Source: Actinomycetes bacterium
Lineage (GTDB): Bacteria > Actinomycetota > Actinomycetes > Mycobacteriales > Micromonosporaceae
Direction of reading: 5' to 3'
NCBI GenBank assembly: GCA_021793335.1
Contig: JAJYSW010000108.1
Location: 1-10,348 of the forward strand
DNA: 10,348 nucleotides
Within the stretch, counting starts at the first letter, position 1, and each line of letters starts with the position of its first letter. The position numbers and the translations under genes are program-made. Shown here in pieces: positions 1-6,682 of the stretch. The notes below the pieces were generated by a model, which did not search any database, was not told the DNA's origin, and worked only from the letters and a program-made list of their open reading frames with translations.

Positions 1-589
1 CCTGCTGGCCGCCCTGCTGCGGGTAGCCCTGTGCCGCCGCCGGCGGCGTCTTCGGCCGGTTCCCCGGCTGCGCGAGCAGCCACTGGTGCACCTCGGGCTG
101 GAACACCAGGGCGAACGATGCGCCGACGGCTGCGAGTCGGGCCAGACCCAGCAGCGCGCCGAACGCGGCATACCAGCCCAGGCCCCAGCCGCCGAAGAAA
201 CCGAACAGGCTGAAGAACCCGAGGATGCCGAAGCCGATCAGCAGGACCGTGCGGGGATCGGCGGCGCCGAAGACGCCCAGCCGCCCCTTGGCGATGAACC
301 AGGCGATCACACCCGAGAGGCTGTGGAAGACCAGGCCCACGACGCCGGACATCACGATGAACCCGGTGGAGAGCCACCAGGGCGCCGTGGCCACGGCGAT
401 GATCGAGAGCAGCAGCATCAGGACCGACGCCGCCAGGTAGCCCCACAGGGCTTGAGTGAGCCAGTTGACCTTTGCGGGGCGCGCGGCGTTCGGTTTGACG
501 CCGAGGTCGGCCAGCGGATCCGAGGCGGAAGGCGGCTGTTGCGGGCCCGGGCCGTTCATGGGCTGGCCGGGCTGGTGCGGGTACGTCAT
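1..589 (-). CDS. Four-helix membrane protein with Pro/Gln-rich tails, partial
   Basis: The reading frame starts at ATG 589-587 and stays open to the left edge, so the C-terminus is missing (196 codons visible). GGAGAA lies about 8 nt before the ATG and supports the start. Residues 1-40 are hydrophilic and rich in Pro, Gly and Gln (MTYPHQPGQP...). Four hydrophobic segments follow at about 48-68, 77-100, 113-135 and 138-163; the third and fourth are rich in Gly, Phe and Trp. After VFQPEVHQW the chain becomes hydrophilic again with a second Pro/Ala/Gln-rich tail (GYPQQGGQQ) at the window edge. Actinobacteria often carry such small membrane proteins with disordered proline-rich tails, but I do not recognise a named family and assign no function. 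It follows phoD on the same strand after a 175-bp gap, so it probably has its own promoter. Confidence 0.8.
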   Translation of the reverse strand, partial: MTYPHQPGQPMNGPGPQQPPSASDPLADLGVKPNAARPAKVNWLTQALWGYLAASVLMLLLSIIAVATAPWWLSTGFIVMSGVVGLVFHSLSGVIAWFIAKGRLGVFGAADPRTVLLIGFGILGFFSLFGFFGGWGLGWYAAFGALLGLARLAAVGASFALVFQPEVHQWLLAQPGNRPKTPPAAAQGYPQQGGQQ

Positions 590-631
590 TGCTTCTTCTC
601 CGGGGTGAAGGCGGATATCTTCTTCGAGGTC

Positions 632-659
632 ACTGTAGCCGCTCTGAACTACTTGCAAG
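632..659 (-). promoter_or_regulatory. Candidate sigma-70-type promoter for the membrane protein
   Basis: On the minus strand CTTGCA (659-654) is followed after 16 nt by TACAGT (637-632), which fits the TANNNT pattern of actinobacterial -10 elements. The -10 lies about 43 nt before the ATG at 589. The -35 match is only partial, so this is a suggestion. Confidence 0.3.
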
Positions 660-701
660 GTCAGGCGAATAGCCGCATACCCTGGTCTATAGCGGCAATC
701 T

Positions 702-716
702 TCTCGAAATTCGAGA
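702..716. repeat. 15-bp perfect palindrome, operator-like
   Basis: TCTCGAA-A-TTCGAGA is a perfect 7-bp inverted repeat around one central base. It lies in the gap after phoD and about 113 bp before the start of the membrane protein gene. The one-base loop makes it a poor RNA hairpin and a better fit to a dimeric repressor site. No regulator is recognised. Confidence 0.45.
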
Positions 717-764
717 CGAAATCGTCGCCTGATCCCGCCATGTGGCACGGCCCCGACGCCGCGA

Positions 765-2423
765 TCACCGCACCGTGTCGTCGGCGTTCTCATCGGAGCC
801 CGCGAACGGGTCGGTCGACTCGGTGATCACCGACCGTTCCACCGGCCGATCGTAGGTCTGGTGCAGCGTGCGGTCGCCGTCGGCGACGGTGTACGAGCGG
901 CGGGTGTACGCCGGTGCATCCTGCTCGGTCACGAACGGGACGACTTGGAAGTCCACGTCGATCTGTTCGGGCGTGATGGTCGTCTGCACCCACCCGCGCT
1001 GGGCGTTGCGGAACTTGATGTGCCGATTGGCCTGGAGCGCCTGGTTGTCCTCGGGCACCGAGTCGACGCCGTCGCCGCCGGAACTGATCGACGTGGTCAC
1101 CAGCTCGACGCCCACCCGTTTCGAGTCCGGGTCGTCGAAGTCGGCCAACAGTTCGCAGGCCCAGTGGGTGTGTACATCGCCGGTGAGCACCACCGGGTTG
1201 CGCACCTCGGCGTCCACCCAGCCCTGGACGATCCGGTCCCGGGAGGCGGTGTACCCGTCCCAGGCGTCGGTGCTGGTGCGTTTGACCGGTCCGATGTCCG
1301 AGTCGCGCTGTGCGAAGAACACCTGCTGTCCGAGGAGGTCCCAGCGCGCCCGCGAGGAGTGGAAGCCGTCGATGAGCCAGTCCTCCTGTGCCCCGCCGGT
1401 GATCGAGCGGGACTCGTCGTGCACGTCGGGGCATTCGGAATGCCAGCCGTCGCCGCACGCCTGGTCGTCACGGTACTGACGGGTGTCGAGCATGTGGAAT
1501 CGTGCGAGCCGCCCCCATTCGACGCGCCGGTACAGCTGCATGTCGATGCCTTCGGGAACCGAGGATCGGCGCAGCGGCATGTTCTCCCAGTACGCCTGGA
1601 AGGCGGCCGCCCGCCGTGCCAGGAAGTCCTCGCGGTTCGGAGTCTCGGAGGTCTCCTCGGGGACCTCGCCGGCCCAGTTGTTCTCGACCTCGTGGTCGTC
1701 CCACACGACCAGCCACGGCGCGACGGCGTGCGCGGCCTGGAGGTCGGGATCGGTCTTGTACTGGGCATGGCGCTGCCGGTAGTTCGCAAGGCTCACCGTT
1801 TCGGGGCCTTCGTGGTCGCGGACGTTCCCGTCGGCGGAGAGATACATGCCCTTCTTGTACTCGTACTGGTAGTCGCCGAGGTGGAGGATGAGGTCCGGGG
1901 CGGAGTCGGCGATGTGCCGGTAGGCGGTGAAGTAGCCGTGCTCGTACTGTGAGCAGGAGGCGAACGACATGCGCAGCTGTTCGGGCATCGAGTCGCGGGC
2001 GGGCGCGGTGCGGGTCCGCCCGTTCGGGGAGAGCCAGTGGCCGACTTTGAAGCGGTAGTGGTACTCGGTGTTCGGGTCCAGGCCGGTCAGCTCGATGTGG
2101 ATGCTGTGGCCCCGGTCGGGGCGGGCCTGTTCCCGGCCGGCGGCGACGCGGTGCCGGAAGCGCTCGTCGCTCGCCACTTCCCATGCGACGTCGATGACGG
2201 CGTCGGGCATGCCGCCCATGCCGTCCTCGGCGAGCGGATCGGTGGCCAGGCGGGTCCACAGGACCACGCCGTCCTCGGCGGGGTCGCCGGAGGCGACTCC
2301 GAGGGTGAACGGGTCGCGGTCGAGCGTGGCGTGGCGTCGTTCCTCGGCTCGGGCGGTGGCCGGGACGGTCGCGGCGGCTGCCGCCACAGAAGAGGCGAGC
2401 AGGATGCGGCGTGAAACGTGCAT
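765..2423 (-). CDS. phoD: PhoD-family alkaline phosphatase, Tat-exported
   Basis: This is an extracytoplasmic phosphodiesterase/phosphomonoesterase that releases phosphate from organic phosphates. The 552-residue protein starts with a twin-arginine signal (SRRILLA, residues 4-10), an alanine-rich hydrophobic stretch and a likely cleavage site after ATARA (26). A PhoD N-terminal, fibronectin-like domain spans about 38-140; the metallophosphatase domain spans about 150-525. Visible family motifs are ASCSQY (155-160), LHLGDYQYEY (180-189), WDDHEVENNW (241-250), LDTRQYR (312-318) and LTGDVHTHW (413-421), so the metal-binding core appears intact. Tat export fits a phosphatase that must fold around its metals (Fe/Ca in characterised PhoD) in the cytoplasm. 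The ATG has GAGG about 7 nt upstream. A Pho-box-like repeat at 2486-2518 would fit phosphate control. Family assignment is firm; exact substrate is not known. Confidence 0.95.
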   Translation of the reverse strand: MHVSRRILLASSVAAAAATVPATARAEERRHATLDRDPFTLGVASGDPAEDGVVLWTRLATDPLAEDGMGGMPDAVIDVAWEVASDERFRHRVAAGREQARPDRGHSIHIELTGLDPNTEYHYRFKVGHWLSPNGRTRTAPARDSMPEQLRMSFASCSQYEHGYFTAYRHIADSAPDLILHLGDYQYEYKKGMYLSADGNVRDHEGPETVSLANYRQRHAQYKTDPDLQAAHAVAPWLVVWDDHEVENNWAGEVPEETSETPNREDFLARRAAAFQAYWENMPLRRSSVPEGIDMQLYRRVEWGRLARFHMLDTRQYRDDQACGDGWHSECPDVHDESRSITGGAQEDWLIDGFHSSRARWDLLGQQVFFAQRDSDIGPVKRTSTDAWDGYTASRDRIVQGWVDAEVRNPVVLTGDVHTHWACELLADFDDPDSKRVGVELVTTSISSGGDGVDSVPEDNQALQANRHIKFRNAQRGWVQTTITPEQIDVDFQVVPFVTEQDAPAYTRRSYTVADGDRTLHQTYDRPVERSVITESTDPFAGSDENADDTVR

Positions 2424-2485
2424 GGAGACCTCGATTGCGGTGAGCGTTCGGACGGACCTACTCAGCTCAACAGGCGCAGCCGCCC

Positions 2486-2518
2486 CCGTAAGGACACACG
2501 AATGATGACCCGATGAAC
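2486..2518 (-). promoter_or_regulatory. Candidate PHO box (PhoP-type direct repeats) upstream of phoD
   Basis: Reading the minus strand from 2518, three consecutive 11-nt units are GTTCATCGGGT, CATCATTCGTG and TGTCCTTACGG. Compared with the Streptomyces PhoP repeat unit as I recall it (G[G/T]TCAYYYR[G/C]G), they match at about 9, 8 and 7 of 11 positions. The array lies about 60-95 nt before the phoD ATG, in a relatively AT-rich gap. The match is partial, and the link to phosphate control is inference from the adjacent phosphatase gene. Confidence 0.35.
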
Positions 2519-2580
2519 ATAGGTCGAATACTGATAAGGCGAGTAATTCGACTGTAACCGGACAGACGCTTTCGGGTCGG

Positions 2581-3453
2581 TCACTCGGGAATATTCAGGG
2601 TGATATGCACAATGGATTCGTCTGCGGCGGCCACCTCGGTGACCTCTCCCTCCGGCCGCACCCAGCCGTCCTCGCCGGGCTCCCAGCGCATTCCTGCGTA
2701 CTCGACCGAGGCGATGTCGTACTCGTGGGACTTCGCGACCGCCCACGAGGCCCGGTTCCAGCCCGCGGTCTCCTCGTCGGCGGCGATGGCGACCGTCCGG
2801 TCCTCGACCGCGCTGACTTCGGCGCCCCACTGGTAGGCGTACGCCTCGGCGAGCGCGGCCGCGTCGGTCGAGTCCGCCCGCGTCGTGCCCGCGATGCAGG
2901 TCACGCCCGCCTCTTGGCCGCCGGCGAACGCCGCGGCGACGATGAGGGCCTCGTCCTCCCATTGTGCGTAGAGGTCCGGATGGGCGCTGATCTGGACGGC
3001 CTGCGCGGCCTCGGTGACCGCCATGTCCTTCCAGCCGTCGATGTGCCGCAGTTTCTCGTAGAACTTGAACGAGGCGTAGACGGGGTCGAGGATCTCCTCC
3101 TCGGTGCCCCAGCCGACACTGGGACGCTGCTGGAACAATCCGAGCGAGTCGCGGTCGCCGTAGTCGATGTTGGCCAGCTGCGATTCCTGGAACGCGGTGG
3201 CGATCGCGACCGTGACGGCCTGATCGTCCATCCCTTCGCGCAGTCCGACTGCGGCGATGACGGCGGCGTTGAAGGTCTGCTCGGCGGTCAGGTGCAGCGG
3301 CTCATCGGCGTGACCGATGAAGCAGCCGGTCGGCGCGGGGGATCGCGTCTTGTCGACGACCTCGGAGCAGCCGACGGTCAGGCCGGCTGCGAGCACCATG
3401 GCGAGCACGGCGAAAAGGGGGCGCAACGGACCTCCGATCTGGTCGGTGACCAC
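2581..3453 (-). CDS. Putative lipoprotein with lysozyme-like (SLT-type) domain
   Basis: The protein has 290 residues. A hydrophobic N-terminus (about 12-28) ends in LTVGC (Cys29), which resembles a lipobox, although Thr at -3 is unusual. The central block has a Glu in FQES (Glu90) followed by GDRDSLGLFQQRPSVGWG (99-116), then DPVYASFKFYEKL. I know this pattern from many actinobacterial envelope proteins with a lysozyme/lytic-transglycosylase-like fold, where the Glu would be catalytic. Cleavage of peptidoglycan is inferred. A smaller C-terminal region (about 195-290) follows. The GTG start touches the TAA of the upstream crotonase gene (TAAGTG), which suggests coupled translation. A TTG at 3426 would give a shorter classical signal (MRPLFAVLAMVLAAG), with GGAGGT only 3 nt before it, so the start is uncertain. 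I give no gene symbol. Confidence 0.82.
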   Translation of the reverse strand: MVTDQIGGPLRPLFAVLAMVLAAGLTVGCSEVVDKTRSPAPTGCFIGHADEPLHLTAEQTFNAAVIAAVGLREGMDDQAVTVAIATAFQESQLANIDYGDRDSLGLFQQRPSVGWGTEEEILDPVYASFKFYEKLRHIDGWKDMAVTEAAQAVQISAHPDLYAQWEDEALIVAAAFAGGQEAGVTCIAGTTRADSTDAAALAEAYAYQWGAEVSAVEDRTVAIAADEETAGWNRASWAVAKSHEYDIASVEYAGMRWEPGEDGWVRPEGEVTEVAAADESIVHITLNIPE

Positions 3454-4209
3454 TTAATCTACCCAGGAGGGTGATCGTTTCTCAATGAACGAACGGACAC
3501 CTTCTCGTCCTTCGTCCGAGAAGAAGTACTCGGCCGTCAGTGCCGCGGCCTCGCGCAGCCGTTCGCGCAGATCCGGTGTGGCGGTGAGGGCCTTGACCCC
3601 GGCCTGTGCGAGCGGGCCCCCGCGTCTCAGGCTCTCGATCAGGTCGTCGAAGGCGCCTGCGGTGTCCGCGCCGTCCACCAGGCCCCAGTCGAGGGCCTGC
3701 TCGGCGGTGAACGGATCGCCGGTGATGAACAACTGGCGCATCTTCCCGGGGCTGAGTCGGCGTGCGACGACCGGACCGATCACCGCCGGGACCACTCCGA
3801 GTCTGACCTCGCTGAAGGCCATGACCGTTTCGCTTTCGCACAGGGTGACGTCGGCTGCCGCGAGCAGTCCCATGCCGCCGCCCCTCGCCGGTCCTCGGAC
3901 GAGGGCGACCACGGGCTTGGGGGCCTCGCACATGTCGGCGAGCGCTTCGGCCAGGCGGACCGCGGGCAGGTCCTCGGCGCTGTCGGCTCCGGCCGACTCG
4001 GTCAGATCGGCGCCGGCGCAGAACACCGGTCCGGCGTGATCGATGACGATCGTGCGGATCGCCTCGTCGGCGACCGCGCGGGCGATCGCCTCGCGGAGCC
4101 GGTCGAGCATCCGGGTCGACAGCGCGTTGCGGCGCGCCGGGTCGTCGAGCGTAATCGTCGCCACCGCGCGATCGGCGCGGTAGGCGATCGGTGCGTCATT
4201 GCGTTCCAC
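3454..4209 (-). CDS. Enoyl-CoA hydratase/isomerase (crotonase) family protein
   Basis: A cytoplasmic acyl-CoA enzyme of 251 residues, the usual crotonase length. Family signatures are visible: ARRNALS near the N-terminus, oxyanion-hole block FCAGADL, second oxyanion loop GPARGGGMGLLAAADV, and FSEVRLGVVPAVIGP, whose Glu aligns with Glu144 of rat mitochondrial hydratase. The C-terminus (FFSDEGREGVRSFIEKRSPSW) is also typical. By my alignment, the place of the second catalytic Glu (Glu164 in rat) in KMRQLFITGD is Gln, so simple hydratase activity is uncertain. The EVRLGVVPAVIGP block resembles LiuC-type methylglutaconyl-CoA hydratases, but this is a weak hint. The frame stays open far upstream, opposite hemW; I chose GTG 4209 because family similarity begins just after it and a -10-like TACGGT ends 6 nt before it. 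No Shine-Dalgarno is seen, which suits a leaderless mRNA. Confidence 0.9.
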   Translation of the reverse strand: MERNDAPIAYRADRAVATITLDDPARRNALSTRMLDRLREAIARAVADEAIRTIVIDHAGPVFCAGADLTESAGADSAEDLPAVRLAEALADMCEAPKPVVALVRGPARGGGMGLLAAADVTLCESETVMAFSEVRLGVVPAVIGPVVARRLSPGKMRQLFITGDPFTAEQALDWGLVDGADTAGAFDDLIESLRRGGPLAQAGVKALTATPDLRERLREAAALTAEYFFSDEGREGVRSFIEKRSPSWVD

Positions 4210-4227
4210 GCCAGTACCGTAGTCGGC
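4210..4227. promoter_or_regulatory. Symmetric divergent promoter with two leaderless starts
   Basis: Only 18 bp separate the divergent GTG starts of the crotonase gene (4209, minus) and hemW (4228, plus). The gap holds TACCGTA. Plus strand: TACCGT (4215-4220) lies 7 nt before the hemW GTG. Minus strand: TACGGT (4221-4216) lies 6 nt before the crotonase GTG. Both fit TANNNT and the spacing known for leaderless actinobacterial transcripts. Neither start has a Shine-Dalgarno, and no convincing -35 is visible on either side. Confidence 0.55.
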
Positions 4228-5415
4228 GTGTCCATCGAAGCCATAGCCGCCGCGGCGGCATCGCCCGAAACCGCCCGTGAGGGCTTCGGGTTCTACGTGC
4301 ATGTCCCGTTCTGCGCTTCGCGCTGCGGTTACTGCGATTTCAACACCTATACCGCCGATGAGCTGGGTGCGGGTGTGTCGAAGGAGACGTACGCGGGCAT
4401 CGTCCGGGCCGAGATCCGGACCGCCGCCGCGCTGTTCGGGGAGCGCGGCGACGCGCCGCCTCGTGTGGACACCGTGTTCTTCGGCGGCGGCACGCCGACG
4501 CTGCTGGCGGCCTCGGACCTGGCCGCGGTCCTCGCCGAGATCGATGCCGCCTTCGGGCTCGCGCCCGGCGCGGAGGTGACGACCGAGGCCAATCCCGAGT
4601 CGGTCGACCTGGACTATCTCACCGAACTGCGCGAGGCGGGATTCACGCGCCTGTCGGTCGGGATGCAGTCGACCGCCTCGCACGTGCTGCGCATCCTGGA
4701 CCGCGAGCATTCCCCGGCCAGGGCCCTCGCCGCCGTCGACCATGCCCACCGGGCCGGGTTCGAGCACGTCAGCCTCGATTTGATCTACGGCACGCCCGGG
4801 GAGAGTGAGTCGGACTTCGCCGAGAGCCTCAAAGCCGCCGTCGATTCGGGGGTCGACCACGTCTCGGCCTACGCCCTCATCGTCGAGGAGGGCACACGGC
4901 TGGCCCGCCGTATTCGCTCGGGGCTCGTGCCGGGCCCTTCCGATGACGTCGCCGCCGATCGCTATTTGGCCGCCGAAGCGATCTTGACCGATGCCGGATT
5001 CGAGTGGTACGAGGTCTCCAACTGGGCCAAGACGGCCGAGGCCCGGTGCCGTCACAATCTCTTGTACTGGCAGGGCGGCCATTGGTGGGGCGCCGGCCCC
5101 GGCGCCCATTCCCACCTCCCGGGCCTGCGGTGGTGGAACCACAAACACCCTTCCACGTACGCGACCGCGCTCGCACGGGACATCCCGCTCGCCGGATATG
5201 AAACCCTCTCTGAAGAGGAGGAATATCTGGAGCGGATTCTGCTCCGAACGCGACTCAGCGTCGGATTGCCGGTATCGTGGCTGCGAACCGACGGCGCGGC
5301 AGCCGCCCAGCAGGCCGTCGATGACGGCCTCGCCGTCATCGAGGGCGGCCGCCTGCTCCTCACGCTGTCGGGTCGCCTGCTCGCCGATGCGGTCGTGAGG
5401 GAAATCACGTCGTAG
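4228..5415 (+). CDS. hemW: Radical SAM heme chaperone HemW
   Basis: This 395-residue protein was long annotated as oxygen-independent coproporphyrinogen oxidase; the family is now known as a heme-binding chaperone delivering heme to target proteins. The radical-SAM cluster motif is CASRCGYC (Cys29, Cys33, Cys36), followed by Asp-Phe rather than the extra Cys of HemN, which is the HemW pattern. Also visible are FFGGGTPTLL, the TEANPES block, LSVGMQS and the HemW heme-binding motif HNLLYW followed by WWGAGPGAHSH. A HemW C-terminal domain follows. Length is normal. GTG 4228 is chosen because upstream in-frame sequence lies inside the divergent crotonase gene and a -10-like hexamer stands 7 nt before the GTG. 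Only 41 bp separate its stop from the next gene, so the two may be cotranscribed. Confidence 0.95.
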   Translation: MSIEAIAAAAASPETAREGFGFYVHVPFCASRCGYCDFNTYTADELGAGVSKETYAGIVRAEIRTAAALFGERGDAPPRVDTVFFGGGTPTLLAASDLAAVLAEIDAAFGLAPGAEVTTEANPESVDLDYLTELREAGFTRLSVGMQSTASHVLRILDREHSPARALAAVDHAHRAGFEHVSLDLIYGTPGESESDFAESLKAAVDSGVDHVSAYALIVEEGTRLARRIRSGLVPGPSDDVAADRYLAAEAILTDAGFEWYEVSNWAKTAEARCRHNLLYWQGGHWWGAGPGAHSHLPGLRWWNHKHPSTYATALARDIPLAGYETLSEEEEYLERILLRTRLSVGLPVSWLRTDGAAAAQQAVDDGLAVIEGGRLLLTLSGRLLADAVVREITS

Positions 5416-5456
5416 CGGCACCGACCGATAGCCCTCGACAGCGGAGCCCGCGCACC

Positions 5457-6596
5457 ATGCACCGACCACGTCCGTCCCATCGCAACCTGCCACGCCGAGG
5501 CGTTCTCACCGGAGCGCTCGCCGGTCTCGCCATCACCGCCGCAGCCTGCTCGGAAGAAGAGGAACCGCAGCCGGTCGACGACGGCGGCATCGGCGCGGCC
5601 GAGGAAACGCCCTCCTCCTCGCCCTCTCCCGAGCCGCCCCGCTCGATCACCATCACCCACGTCGGCGACACCTTCCCCGGCTCCTACCCCAACCAGATGC
5701 CCTCCGACGAAGGCGCGAGCTTCTTCAGCGACGTCGTGGACGAACTCACCGGCGACGTCGTCATCGCCAATATGGAAGGCGCCCTCTCCACCCTCGAATT
5801 CGACAAATGCGGCGGCGGCACCTGCATTTACTTCCGCCTGCCCGGCGAATACGCCCGGGTCTTCGCCGACGCCGGGTTCGACGTCCTCAACCTGGCCAAC
5901 AACCACGGCTGGGACGCCGGCCCCGACGGCGCCATCGAGACCGTGGAGGCCGTCACCGCCGCCGGCATGGAACTGGCCGGCATGAAGGACGAGGTCACCT
6001 ACGTCGAACTCGACGGCCTGACCGTCGGCATCGTCGGCTTCGCGCCCTACACCTTCTACACCGACGTGCGCGACCTCGACGCGGTCGCCGCGCTCGTCGC
6101 CGAAGCCAAATCCCAGGCGGACCTCGTCGTCGCCACCGCGCACCTCGGCGCCGAGGGCTCCGATCAGACGCACACCCCCGAAGGCACCGAGACCTACTAC
6201 GGCGAAGACCGCGGCGACACGCGCGCGTTCTGCCGCACCTGCATCGACGCCGGGGCCGACCTCGTCGTCGGACACGGCCCCCACGTGCTGCGCGGCATGG
6301 AGATCTACAACGGCAAGCTCATCGCCTACTCGCTGGGGAACTTCGGCGGCGGCCAGAAACTGTTCAGCACCGACGGCCCGCTCGGCGTCTCCGGCATCCT
6401 CAAGGTGACCCTCAGCGAAGACGGCGTGCTGGAAAGCGGCATGATCGTCCCCACCCGCATGGACCACGACAACGGCTACCCGCTGCTGGACCCCGACGGC
6501 CAGGCGATCGACGCGATCAACGGACTCGCTGGCGACTTCGGCGAGAGCGGCGTGACCGTCGACGGCGACGGGACGCTCATCTTCCCGGGCGTCTGA
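5457..6596 (+). CDS. CapA-family metallophosphatase lipoprotein
   Basis: The 379-residue protein begins with a basic region, twin arginines (LPRRGVLTG, 11-19), a hydrophobic stretch and AAAC (Cys31), so it looks like a Tat-exported lipoprotein. An acidic, Ser/Pro-rich linker (32-60) tethers the domain. The CapA (PGA_cap) calcineurin-like fold follows: HVGDT (68-72), ANMEG (104-108), LANNHGWDAG (146-155), HLGAE (229-233), GHGPHVLRGMEIYNGK (272-287) and YSLGNF (291-296). Family founders CapA/PgsA take part in poly-gamma-glutamate capsule production, but no capB/capC partners are present, so the role here is unknown; a surface phosphatase is plausible. Two cysteine pairs (118/123 and 259/262) could form disulfides; I recall the first region in other actinobacterial members. 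GGAG lies 10 nt before the ATG. It sits between hemW and the hrcA operator. Confidence 0.9.
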   Translation: MHRPRPSHRNLPRRGVLTGALAGLAITAAACSEEEEPQPVDDGGIGAAEETPSSSPSPEPPRSITITHVGDTFPGSYPNQMPSDEGASFFSDVVDELTGDVVIANMEGALSTLEFDKCGGGTCIYFRLPGEYARVFADAGFDVLNLANNHGWDAGPDGAIETVEAVTAAGMELAGMKDEVTYVELDGLTVGIVGFAPYTFYTDVRDLDAVAALVAEAKSQADLVVATAHLGAEGSDQTHTPEGTETYYGEDRGDTRAFCRTCIDAGADLVVGHGPHVLRGMEIYNGKLIAYSLGNFGGGQKLFSTDGPLGVSGILKVTLSEDGVLESGMIVPTRMDHDNGYPLLDPDGQAIDAINGLAGDFGESGVTVDGDGTLIFPGV

Positions 6597-6606
6597 CGCC
6601 ACCCCG

Positions 6607-6612
6607 TAGACT
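6607..6612 (+). promoter_or_regulatory. Candidate -10 element of hrcA
   Basis: TAGACT fits TANNNT and lies directly against the CIRCE operator, putting the predicted transcription start inside the operator, where bound HrcA would block initiation. No good -35 is visible at 16-18 nt upstream, where the sequence is CCCGGG-like, so confidence is limited. Confidence 0.35.
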
Positions 6613-6636
6613 GGCACTCCGAGAGCGGGAGTGCCA
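6612..6636. promoter_or_regulatory. CIRCE operator (HrcA binding site)
   Basis: TGGCACTC, 9 nt, GAGTGCCA is a perfect inverted repeat matching the core of the CIRCE consensus (TTAGCACTC-N9-GAGTGCTAA) with the exact 9-nt spacer. It stands about 47 bp before hrcA and 15 bp after the capA stop. HrcA bound here represses transcription, and heat relieves this, so hrcA should be autoregulated together with dnaJ. Confidence 0.95.
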
Positions 6637-6682
6637 AACTTGAGTCCAGTCGGATAAAGGCACGGCGGGAGAACGAAGGGAC

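Noticed and set aside
86..826. A 246-codon plus-strand frame at the left end
   Set aside because: Its product is a low-complexity Glu/Gln/Arg-rich chain, while the opposite strand gives four clean transmembrane helices with a ribosome binding site.
861..1952. A 363-codon plus-strand frame inside phoD
   Set aside because: It is antisense to intact PhoD motifs and is composed of repetitive Val/Gly/Arg-rich sequence.
2520..2580. Possible terminator after the lysozyme-like gene
   Set aside because: No stem longer than about 4-5 bp and no T-run could be found; readthrough into phoD is possible.
4210..5493. Long upstream extension of the crotonase frame (minus strand)
   Set aside because: The extension lies opposite the HemW coding region and has no crotonase similarity; the family domain begins right after GTG 4209.
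5052..6617. A 521-codon open frame on the minus strand opposite hemW and capA
   Set aside because: Its translation is Val/Gly/Asp-rich without motifs, and the opposite strand encodes two clear protein families. High GC in third codon positions creates such frames.
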